Made by a program: the position numbers and the translations under genes. From NCBI GenBank assembly GCA_034505955.1, contig JAPDQK010000020.1, forward strand, positions 1 through 64,000: 64,000 nucleotides of DNA, given 5' to 3'. Of this stretch, positions 8,208-18,053 are shown piece by piece; the first letter of the stretch is position 1, and each line of letters begins with the position of its first letter. The notes under the pieces are model-generated. The model made no database searches and was not told the origin of the DNA. It saw nothing but the letters and a program-made list of their open reading frames with translations. This stretch comes from Zhuqueibacter pondensis. GTDB lineage: Bacteria; Zhuqueibacterota; Zhuqueibacteria; Zhuqueibacterales; Zhuqueibacteraceae.

Positions 8208-9239
8208 CTAGTAATCTTTGCTCATGATCGTCATGGTTGCGTTTATCGACGAATCGTCTGGAGTTTTCTTCCCCAACGCCTCCCACATCATTCCCAACAG
8301 CATATCGATCCCCTCGCCACTCACGGCAGAAATGCGGCAAGCCGGATGGCCGATGCTCTGCAGGAACTGCTCACCACAACTTTTGTCCATCACCAGATCC
8401 ATTTTGGTCAACGCCACGATTCGCGGTTTTTGCAGCAATAGCGGGTTATAACTTGCCATCTCGTTGATTAAGGTCCGATAGTCCGAAGCCCAATCGTTCG
8501 AGGTTGCATCGATCATCATGACCAGCACCGCCGTGCGCTCGATGTGCCGCAGGAATTCAATGCCGAGACCGCGGCCTTCGTGCGCGCCTTCAATCAAGCC
8601 GGGAATGTCAGCGACCACGAAGCTATTCTCATTATATTGTGCAACGCCGAGATTGGGCGAAAGCGTGGTGAAAGGGTAGTCCGCGATTTTCGGTCGTGCG
8701 GCACTGATGCGGGAAAGCAAGGTCGATTTGCCGGCATTGGGCAAGCCCACCAAACCGACATCGGCAAGCAGCTTGAGCTCGAGAATAACCCAGCGACTTT
8801 CCCCAAGTTCTCCGGCTTCCCAATCACGTGGCGCCTGGTTGGTCGAAGTGGCGAAGCTGGCGTTGCCGCGACCACCGCGGCCACCGCGTGCGATAATGAT
8901 GCGCTGATGCGCTTCGACCAAGTCCGCGAGCACTTCGCCGGTTTTGGCATCTTTGACGACGGTTCCCGGCGGCACGGTAATCAGCATGTCATCGCCGTTG
9001 CGGCCGGTTTTATTCGCGCCTTTGCCGTGCTCGCCGCGCTTGGCACGGAAATGCTTGCGCATCTGAAAATCCTGCAACGTCCGCATGCCGGGGTTGACTT
9101 GCATGATGACGTCACCGCCTTTGCCGCCGTCGCCGCCATCCGGGCCGCCCTTGGGCACAAACTTCTCGCGACGGAAGCTTACACAGCCACTGCCACCCCG
9201 ACCGGCTTCCACGTAAATTTTGGCGTAATCAATGAACAT
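8208..9239 (-). CDS. obg: Obg/CgtA GTPase
   Basis: A 343-residue ribosome-associated GTPase acting in 50S assembly and stress control. The Gly-rich Obg fold covers residues 1-158 (GGPDGGDGGKGGDV at 31-44). The G domain follows with G1 GLPNAGKS at 165-172, G3 DIPGLIEGA at 211-219 and TKMD as G4. No C-terminal OCT or TGS domain is present, as in many non-Firmicute Obg proteins. It is the last gene of a six-gene minus-strand operon; its start overlaps the end of the lipoprotein gene by 11 bases. Confidence 0.96.
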   Translation of the reverse strand: MFIDYAKIYVEAGRGGSGCVSFRREKFVPKGGPDGGDGGKGGDVIMQVNPGMRTLQDFQMRKHFRAKRGEHGKGANKTGRNGDDMLITVPPGTVVKDAKTGEVLADLVEAHQRIIIARGGRGGRGNASFATSTNQAPRDWEAGELGESRWVILELKLLADVGLVGLPNAGKSTLLSRISAARPKIADYPFTTLSPNLGVAQYNENSFVVADIPGLIEGAHEGRGLGIEFLRHIERTAVLVMMIDATSNDWASDYRTLINEMASYNPLLLQKPRIVALTKMDLVMDKSCGEQFLQSIGHPACRISAVSGEGIDMLLGMMWEALGKKTPDDSSINATMTIMSKDY

Positions 9240-9657
9240 GATTTTGTGCTTGGCGAATACTTTTACCCGGCACCATCACCTCCGGTAATGAGGGCAGGCT
9301 GAGCTTTTGTTTTCCCGCACAGCTCCGAATATGAAGAAATAATGTTGAGGTGTCTGCCGAAGTAAATGAAAACCAATTGATCGTGTCAGGCAAGATAATC
9401 GGAGACGGTAACTTCCACACAGGTGTGGACGCCAGGCTGCGTGTTGCCATGAACAATCTGTAGCCAGAGAATTTTGGGTGCCGGCGTTCGACGCCGGCTT
9501 GCCACCGGATTGTCACTTGATCATCGTGGCGTTCGGCTTGCACCTGTTGCGGCGGCGGCAATTCAATGACATCGAAAACCCGATAAGAAGTGGCACAACC
9601 GATGAGAAGAACAAAAGCAGCAATCTGAACGAGGAGCAGCAATAAAACTTTCAGCAT
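9229..9657 (-). CDS. Small lipoprotein with fibronectin-III-like segment
   Basis: A 142-residue protein with a hydrophobic signal ending in LLIGC, a good lipobox. The mature part starts with PPPQQVQAERHDDQVTIRW and SGYRLFMATRSL, which resembles the first strands of a fibronectin type III domain. The end (RSCAGKQKLSLPSLPEV) is polar. Two ATG codons are close together at 9663 and 9657; GGGAG sits immediately before the first and at proper distance from the second, so 9657 is chosen. It lies between tamB and obg in one operon, which suggests an envelope role (inference). Confidence 0.65.
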   Translation of the reverse strand: MLKVLLLLLVQIAAFVLLIGCATSYRVFDVIELPPPQQVQAERHDDQVTIRWQAGVERRHPKFSGYRLFMATRSLASTPVWKLPSPIILPDTINWFSFTSADTSTLFLHIRSCAGKQKLSLPSLPEVMVPGKSIRQAQNHVH

Positions 9658-9698
9658 CACCATCTCCCGTGTTACACCGGCGGCCTGCCCGTGCGGCT

Positions 9699-12600
9699 TT
9701 ACCAATCCACTTTCCAAATCAAATCGAATCCGGTTTTTCGATTTTCTTCACCACCGTGAGCTGCTTGCAGAAAAAGATTTTTGACCCATTTCGGCACCTC
9801 CCATTCCAATGAAACGACGCGCCCTTCCGGCTCCTGACCGAAACTGATAAAAAGATTGTTCGTGAGATATTTTCCGACCAGCACCGAGCTTTGGGAAAGA
9901 TCTCCGCTACCCTGGAATTCGATGAGATCAAGATTCAAGCTGCGGCCCAGAGATTGAGTCAGTTGCTGCGATACCAATCCCGAGACCAGGCCTTTTGCCG
10001 CAGAAGAAAAGGCACCCATTTCTTTATTTGACTCCGCTTCGAGCCCTTTGCGCTGGCCGTAGAGCAGTTGATCAAAATTGACGCCAAAAATCAAATTCGC
10101 CAGCGCGTCCTTCTCATCCAACGGTTCGCCGGCTTGAAGAAATTCAATTTGTGGGCTGGCCAGCAGTCCACTGATTTTCACTTCGATGCTTTTCTTTTCA
10201 CGCGTTTCACCCTGGGCACGATAGAAGTGACTGGCGGCCAGTTCGATTTGGGGATTGCGGAAATCACCTTGAAAAGTAATTTGTCCTTTTTCGATATCAA
10301 ACTTTTTGCCGTAAAGCTCATAAGTCCCACGGATGATATTGAGCGTGCCAAAAAGGGAAAATTTTGTGATGCCTTCCTGGATGAAATCGAGCGCACCGCT
10401 TATCTCGGCGTTTAGTTCAGGACCGCGAATCCAGGTGTTGCGTGGGATATTGAGTTTGAGTTCGCCCCGAAGATTTTGCAGCCAGCGTTGCAATGAAGCA
10501 GCACCGCCCGGCTGAGAAGCCATGATTGCCGTGCAATCCGCCGGCGCAGATTTTATTTTATCGGTTTCGTCAAGCTGAATGATGGAGCGTTGCTGCAATG
10601 CCGGCAGAAAAAAGCGCGAGCGGACGACCGTCACATCACCCTGGTACCGCGCGCCCTTCAAATCTCCCGAGGCGTTGATGTTCGCGTCAAGGCGCAATTC
10701 CAGGTTCCGATTGCGGATCGCAAGAAAATCCCTTGCCTTGACAAAACCGTTGGCCTCTGTGATGGCTTGCTGGCTGAAATACAACTTGCCGCCAGCTTCG
10801 AAACTGCCTTTATCACTTTGCACGAGGAAACTGGTGATTTTCACCGATGCCGTGTCGATGGCAGCGACGAGTTGCAAATCGTTGTAATTGATGCCGTACT
10901 TCGGCACGGAAAAAGCACCATCGATGATTCGCACTGCGCCCTTTGAGCGCGGTTGCTGCAAGGTGTTCTCAACTTTGACATCAAACACCAACGTGCCCTG
11001 CACATTTTTAACCTGGTTGGTCAATGTTTGCAGGAAGGCCAGGTCGATACCGGTCGTGGCCGCCTGGAGGCGGATTGGACGATCATCATACAAAACCTTG
11101 CCGACATTGTCGAGCGCCAGATTCACCGGCAGGTAACCTTCGCCGGTCATTTGGCGATCCTGGTTTTGGTGGAGGACAAATTCCCATGCCAAACGTTGGG
11201 CTTTATAGCGAAATTGCCAGTCCCATTTTGCAAACGCAAAATCGGCAACACGACCATTGAGCCAGCTCAGTTGGCCGTGAAGGATCGGCGCTTCGGCATT
11301 TCCGGTTAAATGCGCCTGCATGTTTAAAATGCCGGACAGAGTATTTTGTCCGGATGCGGTTTTGCCTGTGATCCCGGAAGCCAGAGCTGCAATATCCACA
11401 TTTTCAATTTTGAATCGCAAATCCTCGGTGCCGAGGTAATCCAACAGACCATCCAGGCGCAGCCGCTGATCGCCGGAGATCAAAACAAAATTGTGAAAAT
11501 CATAATCTTCCTCGCCGATGTCCACCCAGATCGCACTGTCTTCCGGCGCTCGCCAGGTTTGTCCGAGCACGTTGAATACTGCGTGCCACACCTCGAATCG
11601 TGCGATTTCACCGAAAGTGTAAAGTCCCTCCACTTTGCCATGGTTGCGCTCGCCTTGCCGGAAATCGGCCGAAATTTGTGCCTGCTTCAGATCATAATGC
11701 GCCACCGCCGTGGCAGAATCGACCGGCAGATAACCCATCAACAAGTCATTGCCCCGCATCTGGATCATGCCGCCTCCTTCATTGTCACGGCGTTGAAAGG
11801 TGAGATTACCCGCCAGTCGCTTGATCGATGTGGTATTGTATTGCACCTGGCGCAGATTGAAGCGGCTGATGACCAACAGCGAATCCAGCGGGCCGCTTGC
11901 GCTGCCGGTGAAGATGCCGGCGGCGCGCAACGTATCCGCCTCCAGAGCTTGCTTGACCCAGGTAAGATCACCCAACTCGGCGCGAAAACGAAAATTATTG
12001 TCGTACCGCAGGCTCAAAAGTCCGGCCGCCTGGATATTTCCCAGTGAGCTGGCAAGATGCAGCGTATCGAGTTGAAAGTCGGATTTGTGTGTGTGGAACT
12101 GGCAATACGCGGAGTCAATCAGGATTGCAGGCAAGCGCGAAGGCAACATGCGCAACCAGCCATCAAAGTTCAGTTGCTCGAAATCGAAATGCTGGCCGGA
12201 GCCGGCTAAGCGAAACGATAGATCGGAATCAAGCGTATCGCTGTGTAATAGTCTTGTGAGATTGAGATGGCGCGCTTCCGCGTTTACTTCAAAATTTTGC
12301 CGGCGCTGAGGATCGAACAGCTTGCCGGACAATTCCAGTTCGCCCAGGGACGAGTGTGCGGAGAGCTTGATGTGAATTTGTTTCGCAAAGGCCCGTGCCG
12401 TCAAACGCAATCGCGCCATATCCCGTCCCAGCACTTGCGAGGAGTCAATTGCCAGCGCGAGATTGGCATTGAGATCTTCGAGTGTCATGCCGGAACCGTC
12501 AAGCTTGATATCAAAATTCACTTGCGTCGTTCCGCTGGAGTCATGCAAATAGGGCGTGAGGTTCAGCGCACGGACTGCCGCTTCAAGATCATAATAAAAG

Positions 12601-13541
12601 GCGGCAGAATCCTGTAAAACAAAAAAGTTGCCATCGGCCGAACCGTCGGCATGCCGGAGGTGAAATGTCGTTCGCAGGTTTTGGACATCACCTATGGCAT
12701 GAATGGTTCCATGCAATGGTCCGATGACCGGAAGGCGTGGGAAAAAGGGACGGAGGTCCTCGAGATACAAAGGCATGCTCTGCAAATCTACAGAGAAAAT
12801 CGGGCGGGTGAAATGCCGCAATGTGATTTGCCCGGCGAAGCGCGAATGGTCGCTGCGCAATTTCAGATTCTTCACCAATAGAGAATCCTCTTTCACTGAG
12901 ACCTGCGCGGCAAGGCTGTCGATCGTTACATTCGGATCGAATGCCTTCAATTGCATATTACGCAAAACAACACGCCAATTTTTATCGGCATAGTCGAGAC
13001 GCAATGATGTCCAAATTTTCCGTATCTGGCGCGGCAAAAACTTGTATGCGGCGGTATCCAACGGTGTAAAAATGAACGCGCCATCTTCGACGCGCAGATT
13101 TTGCAGCGCCAGGCGCCACAGGCTCGCGGTCTCCGGCGTGGCGGTTGATGAAGCCGGTTTCAGAAGATGCGTCACATTCCAGGTGCTGTCGGGGCGCTGG
13201 CGCAGTGAAAACCGCGGTGCATGAAAAACCAGATTGTTGACCACCACCTGCCGCCTGAGCAGCTTGAACGGGCTGAGTTTGACCTCGAGATTCGGCACGT
13301 GCAGCACTGTGTCTTGATCCAAATCGATACAGAGGTCGTGGAACCCGAAGTTCGTTACGAGGTTACCCGAGATGCGGCCGAGGCGCAATGTGCCCTGCAT
13401 GCTGGCAGCGGCCTGACGTACGATTTCATCGCGCAGCCAGGTTTTGAAATAACCGGTCTGGGTCAATCCAGCAGCAAGGACGAGCAGAACAATAAAAGCG
13501 GCAAAGAGAAATAGAAAAATTTTGAAAAGACGTTTGAGCAT
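9699..13541 (-). CDS. tamB: TamB-family translocation/assembly protein
   Basis: A 1280-residue protein with one N-terminal membrane anchor (about residues 8-28) followed by a very long beta-rich repetitive region ending in the DUF490/TamB C-terminal domain (region with GALDFIQEGITKFSLFGTLN and GEPLDEKDALANLIFG). TamB-type proteins form hydrophobic grooves across the periplasm that carry phospholipids or help assembly of outer-membrane proteins. The ATG at 13541 overlaps the end of the upstream tamA-like gene by nine bases, so the two are translationally coupled. Gene order tamA-tamB matches the family. An in-frame start further upstream lies inside tamA and is rejected. Confidence 0.92.
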   Translation of the reverse strand: MLKRLFKIFLFLFAAFIVLLVLAAGLTQTGYFKTWLRDEIVRQAAASMQGTLRLGRISGNLVTNFGFHDLCIDLDQDTVLHVPNLEVKLSPFKLLRRQVVVNNLVFHAPRFSLRQRPDSTWNVTHLLKPASSTATPETASLWRLALQNLRVEDGAFIFTPLDTAAYKFLPRQIRKIWTSLRLDYADKNWRVVLRNMQLKAFDPNVTIDSLAAQVSVKEDSLLVKNLKLRSDHSRFAGQITLRHFTRPIFSVDLQSMPLYLEDLRPFFPRLPVIGPLHGTIHAIGDVQNLRTTFHLRHADGSADGNFFVLQDSAAFYYDLEAAVRALNLTPYLHDSSGTTQVNFDIKLDGSGMTLEDLNANLALAIDSSQVLGRDMARLRLTARAFAKQIHIKLSAHSSLGELELSGKLFDPQRRQNFEVNAEARHLNLTRLLHSDTLDSDLSFRLAGSGQHFDFEQLNFDGWLRMLPSRLPAILIDSAYCQFHTHKSDFQLDTLHLASSLGNIQAAGLLSLRYDNNFRFRAELGDLTWVKQALEADTLRAAGIFTGSASGPLDSLLVISRFNLRQVQYNTTSIKRLAGNLTFQRRDNEGGGMIQMRGNDLLMGYLPVDSATAVAHYDLKQAQISADFRQGERNHGKVEGLYTFGEIARFEVWHAVFNVLGQTWRAPEDSAIWVDIGEEDYDFHNFVLISGDQRLRLDGLLDYLGTEDLRFKIENVDIAALASGITGKTASGQNTLSGILNMQAHLTGNAEAPILHGQLSWLNGRVADFAFAKWDWQFRYKAQRLAWEFVLHQNQDRQMTGEGYLPVNLALDNVGKVLYDDRPIRLQAATTGIDLAFLQTLTNQVKNVQGTLVFDVKVENTLQQPRSKGAVRIIDGAFSVPKYGINYNDLQLVAAIDTASVKITSFLVQSDKGSFEAGGKLYFSQQAITEANGFVKARDFLAIRNRNLELRLDANINASGDLKGARYQGDVTVVRSRFFLPALQQRSIIQLDETDKIKSAPADCTAIMASQPGGAASLQRWLQNLRGELKLNIPRNTWIRGPELNAEISGALDFIQEGITKFSLFGTLNIIRGTYELYGKKFDIEKGQITFQGDFRNPQIELAASHFYRAQGETREKKSIEVKISGLLASPQIEFLQAGEPLDEKDALANLIFGVNFDQLLYGQRKGLEAESNKEMGAFSSAAKGLVSGLVSQQLTQSLGRSLNLDLIEFQGSGDLSQSSVLVGKYLTNNLFISFGQEPEGRVVSLEWEVPKWVKNLFLQAAHGGEENRKTGFDLIWKVDW

Positions 13542-13548
13542 AACCACA

Positions 13549-15438
13549 TTAGAAAGCTTGTCCGACACTGAGATAAAATTCCCACCGGCGCTTGTCGAAT
13601 TCCTGCTTGTTGACTTTGCGAGCGAGGTCGAGGCGAATCGGCCCGATGGGGGTTTCGTAGCGCAACCCCAAACCCGTGGCGTAATGGAGCTTTTTCGGTT
13701 TATAGGTCAAGGAAGTTGGCCAGACATTGCCAAGGTCAACAAAGAGCGCGGCACCAAACGCGCCAAGAATTTTGAAGCGTGATTCCACACTTCCTTCCAA
13801 AAGGCTTTGACCACCAATCGGGCTGCCGTTGAGCTGCGGCCCCAACTGCGAGCGTTGCCAGCCGCGCACAGATGAGCTGCCGCCAGCGTAAAATCTTTCT
13901 TCAAGTGGTGCAAAATTCAAGCTGTCATCCAACACCTCCAATGAGCCGAAACGCAAACGGTAAGCCATGACCCACTCCGGCAGGACTTGATAATAACCGC
14001 GATTTTCCACGGTGGTTTTGACATAATGGAATCTGGTTTTAAAATAGTAAAATTCACTCAGGGGCCCGCTGTAATCGATTTGCAATGAGCTGAATCGGCC
14101 GCGCACAGGAGAAAACAGCGGCTGGCTGCTATTGTAAAAGGCGCCAAGACTCCACGCCGCTTTGCGATAAGTTTTGGGGATTTCGATGTTCAGGCGGTCT
14201 ATTTGGGCGCTTCCTGGAAGCACTCTGGCCTCCTCATAACGATAGCGCACATAGCCATTAGTCCGCAGAGTGAATTGGCGTTGAGCGGTCAATTCACCAC
14301 CGAAGCTGCGCAAGCTGTAAATTTTTTCGCGCGTGCTGAGAACCTTTTCGTCACGGCGTAAATAAAACGGGCTGAGGATCAATGTGGTTTTGGAATCGAG
14401 AAAATGGGGCTGGAAAATTCGCGCCTGAATTCTTCCCGGCTCGAGATCGGAATATTTGAGCTCGGCCTCCAGGCGGCGCGCGCCGCCAAGAAAATTGCGA
14501 CGGCGGAAATTGATCGTGGCGCGAAAAAGCTCCTCAGTGCCATAACCCGCGCCGATTTTCATCGTGCGCAAGGGGGCCTCGCGGACGTGCACTTCAATCG
14601 GAAGCGCATTGTCGTTCTGCGCGGTTGCCGTTGCGCGGATACTCACCGATTGAAACAACTCGAGCCGGTAAACCCGCTGTTGCCCCTCGATGAGTTTGCT
14701 CTGGTCGAAAACCTGACCAGGCTGAAAAGGCAATTCATCACGAATAACCTGTTGGGGAATTTTATCGGTACCAGTGATCTGCAAATTACCAAAAACACAT
14801 GCCGGCCCAGGAATGAGGCGGAAAGTCACTTTTGCAGTTTTGCTCACGGCCTCGCGCTTGATTTCCGTTTCAGCAGTTGCATACGGATAGCCGTGATTGG
14901 TGAGATCGGTCGCCAGCGCCACCTGGTTGTTTTGTAAATCTGCTTCGCGCAACGGGTCACCAGGTTTGATCGTCAAAATTTTGAAAAGCGCATCAACGCG
15001 CGGCGGTTCGTGATCGGGGTTGGGCCCGGCCAATTTGACAGCGATGATGCGTGTGGGCTGATCTTCCTCGATTTTAATCCACAAGCGCACCTGCTGCCTT
15101 TTGTCGTCGGCAACGATTTTGTGTGCGACCACCCGGGCATGGAAAAAACCCTCTCGTTCATAAAACTTGATGATGCGTTGCAGGTCGCGCTGAAACTCTT
15201 CGGAGCTGAACAACGGGGCGCGGCGCCAAAACAAGATGCGATTGAACCACGGCGGCCGCTGCGTTGCCAAAGCCTCCCGCAGAGCGCTCTCGGGAATGCC
15301 GTGCACGCCTTCGAGACGAAATGCCTTGATTTCATAATTGTCCTGTCCGCGAACGACCGTCCGTGCCGGCAACAGACACAAACAAAAGAAGAAAATCCAG
15401 ATTTGGCCCCTCCTCGGCCAGTATATTTTTGCAAACAT
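13549..15438 (-). CDS. Omp85-family outer-membrane protein (TamA/BamA-like)
   Basis: A 629-residue protein with a signal peptide (residues 1-31), POTRA-type repeats over about 35-270 (for example YEIKAFRLEGVHGIPESALR and CVFGNLQITGTDKIPQQVI) and a C-terminal 16-strand barrel of the D15/Omp85 type. The conserved barrel motif SSSVRGWQRSQLG is near residue 530 and the protein ends in Phe, as expected for a BAM substrate. Its place directly before tamB supports a TamA role rather than the main BamA. It is the third gene of the operon that runs from the outer-membrane protein to obg. Confidence 0.92.
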   Translation of the reverse strand: MFAKIYWPRRGQIWIFFFCLCLLPARTVVRGQDNYEIKAFRLEGVHGIPESALREALATQRPPWFNRILFWRRAPLFSSEEFQRDLQRIIKFYEREGFFHARVVAHKIVADDKRQQVRLWIKIEEDQPTRIIAVKLAGPNPDHEPPRVDALFKILTIKPGDPLREADLQNNQVALATDLTNHGYPYATAETEIKREAVSKTAKVTFRLIPGPACVFGNLQITGTDKIPQQVIRDELPFQPGQVFDQSKLIEGQQRVYRLELFQSVSIRATATAQNDNALPIEVHVREAPLRTMKIGAGYGTEELFRATINFRRRNFLGGARRLEAELKYSDLEPGRIQARIFQPHFLDSKTTLILSPFYLRRDEKVLSTREKIYSLRSFGGELTAQRQFTLRTNGYVRYRYEEARVLPGSAQIDRLNIEIPKTYRKAAWSLGAFYNSSQPLFSPVRGRFSSLQIDYSGPLSEFYYFKTRFHYVKTTVENRGYYQVLPEWVMAYRLRFGSLEVLDDSLNFAPLEERFYAGGSSSVRGWQRSQLGPQLNGSPIGGQSLLEGSVESRFKILGAFGAALFVDLGNVWPTSLTYKPKKLHYATGLGLRYETPIGPIRLDLARKVNKQEFDKRRWEFYLSVGQAF

Positions 15439-15443
15439 TTTGT

Positions 15444-15851
15444 CTATGGTTGTATGGCTGCGATCAATTTTTCAGGAATGGCAGTAGGCCTGCCCTTTTC
15501 GTTTACAAAAACCATCAGCGTTTCTGCCTGTGCGACGAGCCGGTCATCGTTACGGCTGCGGATTTCATACTGCATGAGCAGACTGGTCTTTCCGATTTTC
15601 GGGATTGTGCCCTTGACAATCAACACGTCGTTGCCCCGCGCCGGGGATTTGTACTCGATCGTCGCTTTGGCTATGACCGGCAGGACGCCTTCTTTGGTCA
15701 TTGCAAAAAAATCAAAGTTGCATTGGCGCAGAAGATCGAGTCGTGCCTCTTCAAGGTAGTTGAGATAAACCGCATTGTTGACGATACCGGCAAAGTCCAA
15801 CTCGTAGCTGCGAACCGGTATTACTGTTTCCCAAGCGGGGATGTCATTCAT
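15444..15851 (-). CDS. Hotdog-fold acyl-CoA thioesterase (YbgC/FadM type)
   Basis: A 135-residue single hotdog domain. The active-site region VRSYELDFAGIVNNAVYLNYLEEAR matches the YbgC/4-hydroxybenzoyl-CoA thioesterase type, with Asp in ELDFAG as the likely catalytic acid (written as overlapping pieces: VRSYELDFAGIVNN, NAVYLNYLEEAR). The TTG two codons upstream is rejected because AGGA is well placed for the ATG at 15851. It sits three to five bases from its neighbours in an envelope operon; YbgC proteins are often found with Tol/Pal or lipid-linked loci, so phospholipid metabolism is a likely role. Confidence 0.88.
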   Translation of the reverse strand: MNDIPAWETVIPVRSYELDFAGIVNNAVYLNYLEEARLDLLRQCNFDFFAMTKEGVLPVIAKATIEYKSPARGNDVLIVKGTIPKIGKTSLLMQYEIRSRNDDRLVAQAETLMVFVNEKGRPTAIPEKLIAAIQP

Positions 15852-15860
15852 CGTCAAGTC

Positions 15861-17006
15861 CTAATATTTGATGCCGAAGTAATATCGTGGTTTTTGGCCA
15901 TGCTCCAGGCCTTGATACGCATGGAAGAAAATTTCAAACGCGCGGCGCTGACGATAGGCGGTAATGCCGCTGAAGCCGCAACCAACGGACAAGTGATAAG
16001 CGGCCAGATCGCGCATTCTGGCATCGCCACCGGTTTGTCCGACTTCGGTGTGAACAACAAAGTCCAATTCGTAAATGCTGAAGTCACGAATCAGCCCCAG
16101 AGATTTCTTTTTGTTGAGATGAAACCGATTGAGCTGCGAAAAATAGAAAAGATTGATTCCAGCAAATTCGTTGGTACGGTAGGCGGACAAACGATTGCGG
16201 CCGCCAAGAAACAGAAATGGAACGCCACGGCCGGAAATCAGCGAGATTATCTGAGCCTCACCGACGGTTGCTATCCAACTATTTTCCGAAATTCCTCGCA
16301 TCAAAATTTGAAACTGCCAGAAATCGGCACGATCGCTGCTGAAAGGAAACGCGTGTATGATTTCCAGCTCAAAGAGTCCGGAATGAAAAGCACCGAGGAA
16401 GCGCGCCGAATCCGCCTGCATGCCAAACGCCTGACTCACCGAGTGCACTTGCTGGGATTCCAATTCCTTGATGTTGATAGTTGAAGGAAATGAAAAGCGC
16501 TGATAATTGAAACTGGTCAGCGTATTGATTGGAGAGATGACAAAAATACGCGCCCCCAATTTGAGGCCCTGCTCGCGCCGCCACAGGCGGTCACTGGAGA
16601 AAAGATGCACGAAGTTCAGACGGTCATGCACCCGCACTTGCGGAACGATGCGAAATTTGGTGTAAATGTTTTGTAACGAAAACCCCATTTCACCGCGCAG
16701 AAAATTGTACCGTGCCTGGGCCTGGGTGGAGAAGTAGCCAAATTTTTTTTCGAAAGCAGCGTCGAATTCGCCTTCCGGCAGAAGGAAGGAGATTTCGGTC
16801 TCGTAGCGGTACACCAAACGCGCAATTTTCTCGTCGAAGGGTGGCTTCTCCGGCTCTCGGGGTTTTTCGTCGGTTTCCGGCTTTTGCGTTCCTGCTTCCT
16901 CTTGTGCCAGCACTGTTGCGATCATGCCGAGCCTGACGGTCCCGATGTCAATCAAACAGAGAGAGAAAAAAATGGTAACGCCTGCGGCAGCAAATCTTGG
17001 AGACAT
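15861..17006 (-). CDS. Predicted outer-membrane beta-barrel protein
   Basis: A 381-residue protein with a signal peptide (to about residue 35, ending in VLAQ), a short Pro/Glu/Lys-rich linker and then alternating aromatic strands ending RYYFGIKY, a pattern of an outer-membrane barrel. The C-terminal segment (AAYHLSVGCGFSGITAYRQR) resembles the end of D15-like barrels. I cannot assign a family. It is the first gene of the six-gene operon leading to thioesterase, TamA, TamB, lipoprotein and Obg, so an envelope function is likely. Confidence 0.7.
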   Translation of the reverse strand: MSPRFAAAGVTIFFSLCLIDIGTVRLGMIATVLAQEEAGTQKPETDEKPREPEKPPFDEKIARLVYRYETEISFLLPEGEFDAAFEKKFGYFSTQAQARYNFLRGEMGFSLQNIYTKFRIVPQVRVHDRLNFVHLFSSDRLWRREQGLKLGARIFVISPINTLTSFNYQRFSFPSTINIKELESQQVHSVSQAFGMQADSARFLGAFHSGLFELEIIHAFPFSSDRADFWQFQILMRGISENSWIATVGEAQIISLISGRGVPFLFLGGRNRLSAYRTNEFAGINLFYFSQLNRFHLNKKKSLGLIRDFSIYELDFVVHTEVGQTGGDARMRDLAAYHLSVGCGFSGITAYRQRRAFEIFFHAYQGLEHGQKPRYYFGIKY

Positions 17007-17135
17007 TTAATTTCGGACAACATTGATGGGTTCGTTGGCGACAAAAGATGATCGAGGCCTGCAAAACAAAAAGCGGTGACCGATTTGCACCAGCGGCGAC
17101 AGAGTCACAAACGGAAGCAGCGAATGATGATGAGT

Positions 17136-17984
17136 TCACGCTTCCGCCGCAAGTCCTGCCTCCTGAATCATCGCAACGACTTTGTCATGCAATCGTCCGT
17201 TGCTTGCCAACAATCCCTGGCGATGGTGAATTTCGACTGCGGTGTAAGTGAGCGGTTGGCCCAGCAAATCAGTCATCATTCCGCCAGCAGCCATGAGAAT
17301 CGCGGCTGGCGCGCAGCTATCCCACAAACTCACTCTGCTGCTGGGATGAATATACAATTCACAAGCGCCAGTGGCAATCATGCCACACTTGAGGCCAACC
17401 GATCCATGGTGCAGGATTTTGTGAATGCCCAAACGTTTGCGGAGCTGATCGACGCGTGGATCAAAATGCGAACGGCTGGCAACCATGCGCATGTGGGAGA
17501 GCTGATCGACGTTGGTGACCCGAATCGGCCTTTCGCTGCTGCCAAGTGACAACCAGGCGCCGAGTCCGATTGCACCGGAATAAAGCGCGCCCGGTTTGAT
17601 TCCGCTCGGTGGCGCCGGCTGCATCACTGCGCCGAGAACCGGACGGCCATGCTCCACCAGGCCGACCATCACGGAAAATTCGCCATTATGCTTGAGGAAT
17701 TCTTTGGTTCCGTCAAGCGGATCCACCATCCAAATGACATTATGGCCCAGACGGCTCATATCATCTTCGCTCTCTTCCGCCAGCACCGGTTCGCCGGGAA
17801 AATGCCGATATAATTGCTCCAGAATCAGGGCATTGGCTGCATGGTCAGCGGCGGTTACCGGATCATCCGGCGCTTTCCATGCCACGGCCACCGTTTTGTC
17901 ATAATATTGCAAAACCGCATCGCCGGCTGCGCGTACGATGTCTCGCACGATTTGCAGCCGGCAATCGAGCTCTGAGGATTGCAT
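17136..17984 (-). CDS. CysQ/inositol-monophosphatase family phosphatase
   Basis: A 282-residue lithium-sensitive phosphatase. Metal-binding motifs are clear: LAEESEDD (Glu pair), MVDPLDGTKEFLKHNGEFSV (WxxDPxDGT variant with KEF, as in CysQ) and SLWDSCAPAAILMAAGG near the C terminus. The DGTKEF form points to 3'(2'),5'-bisphosphate nucleotidase rather than inositol phosphatase. The ATG at 17984 has GGAG eight bases upstream; a longer start at 18008 would include a hairpin and is less likely. It follows the DUF948 gene on the same strand. Confidence 0.88.
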   Translation of the reverse strand: MQSSELDCRLQIVRDIVRAAGDAVLQYYDKTVAVAWKAPDDPVTAADHAANALILEQLYRHFPGEPVLAEESEDDMSRLGHNVIWMVDPLDGTKEFLKHNGEFSVMVGLVEHGRPVLGAVMQPAPPSGIKPGALYSGAIGLGAWLSLGSSERPIRVTNVDQLSHMRMVASRSHFDPRVDQLRKRLGIHKILHHGSVGLKCGMIATGACELYIHPSSRVSLWDSCAPAAILMAAGGMMTDLLGQPLTYTAVEIHHRQGLLASNGRLHDKVVAMIQEAGLAAEA

Positions 17985-17995
17985 TAAAGACTCCG

Positions 17996-18022
17996 GGGCT
18001 TCGCCCACAGAGGCGAAGCCCG
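17996..18022 (-). promoter_or_regulatory. Hairpin just upstream of the CysQ-like gene
   Basis: GGGCTTCGCC at the left and GGCGAAGCCC at the right form a 10-base stem with a 6-base loop, 12 bases upstream of the chosen ATG. There is no following T-run on either strand that would make a convincing terminator, so a transcript-stability or leader structure is equally possible. Confidence 0.4.
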
Positions 18023-18053
18023 AGGTTGGTTCATCTTGCGGTTCAACAGGAAG

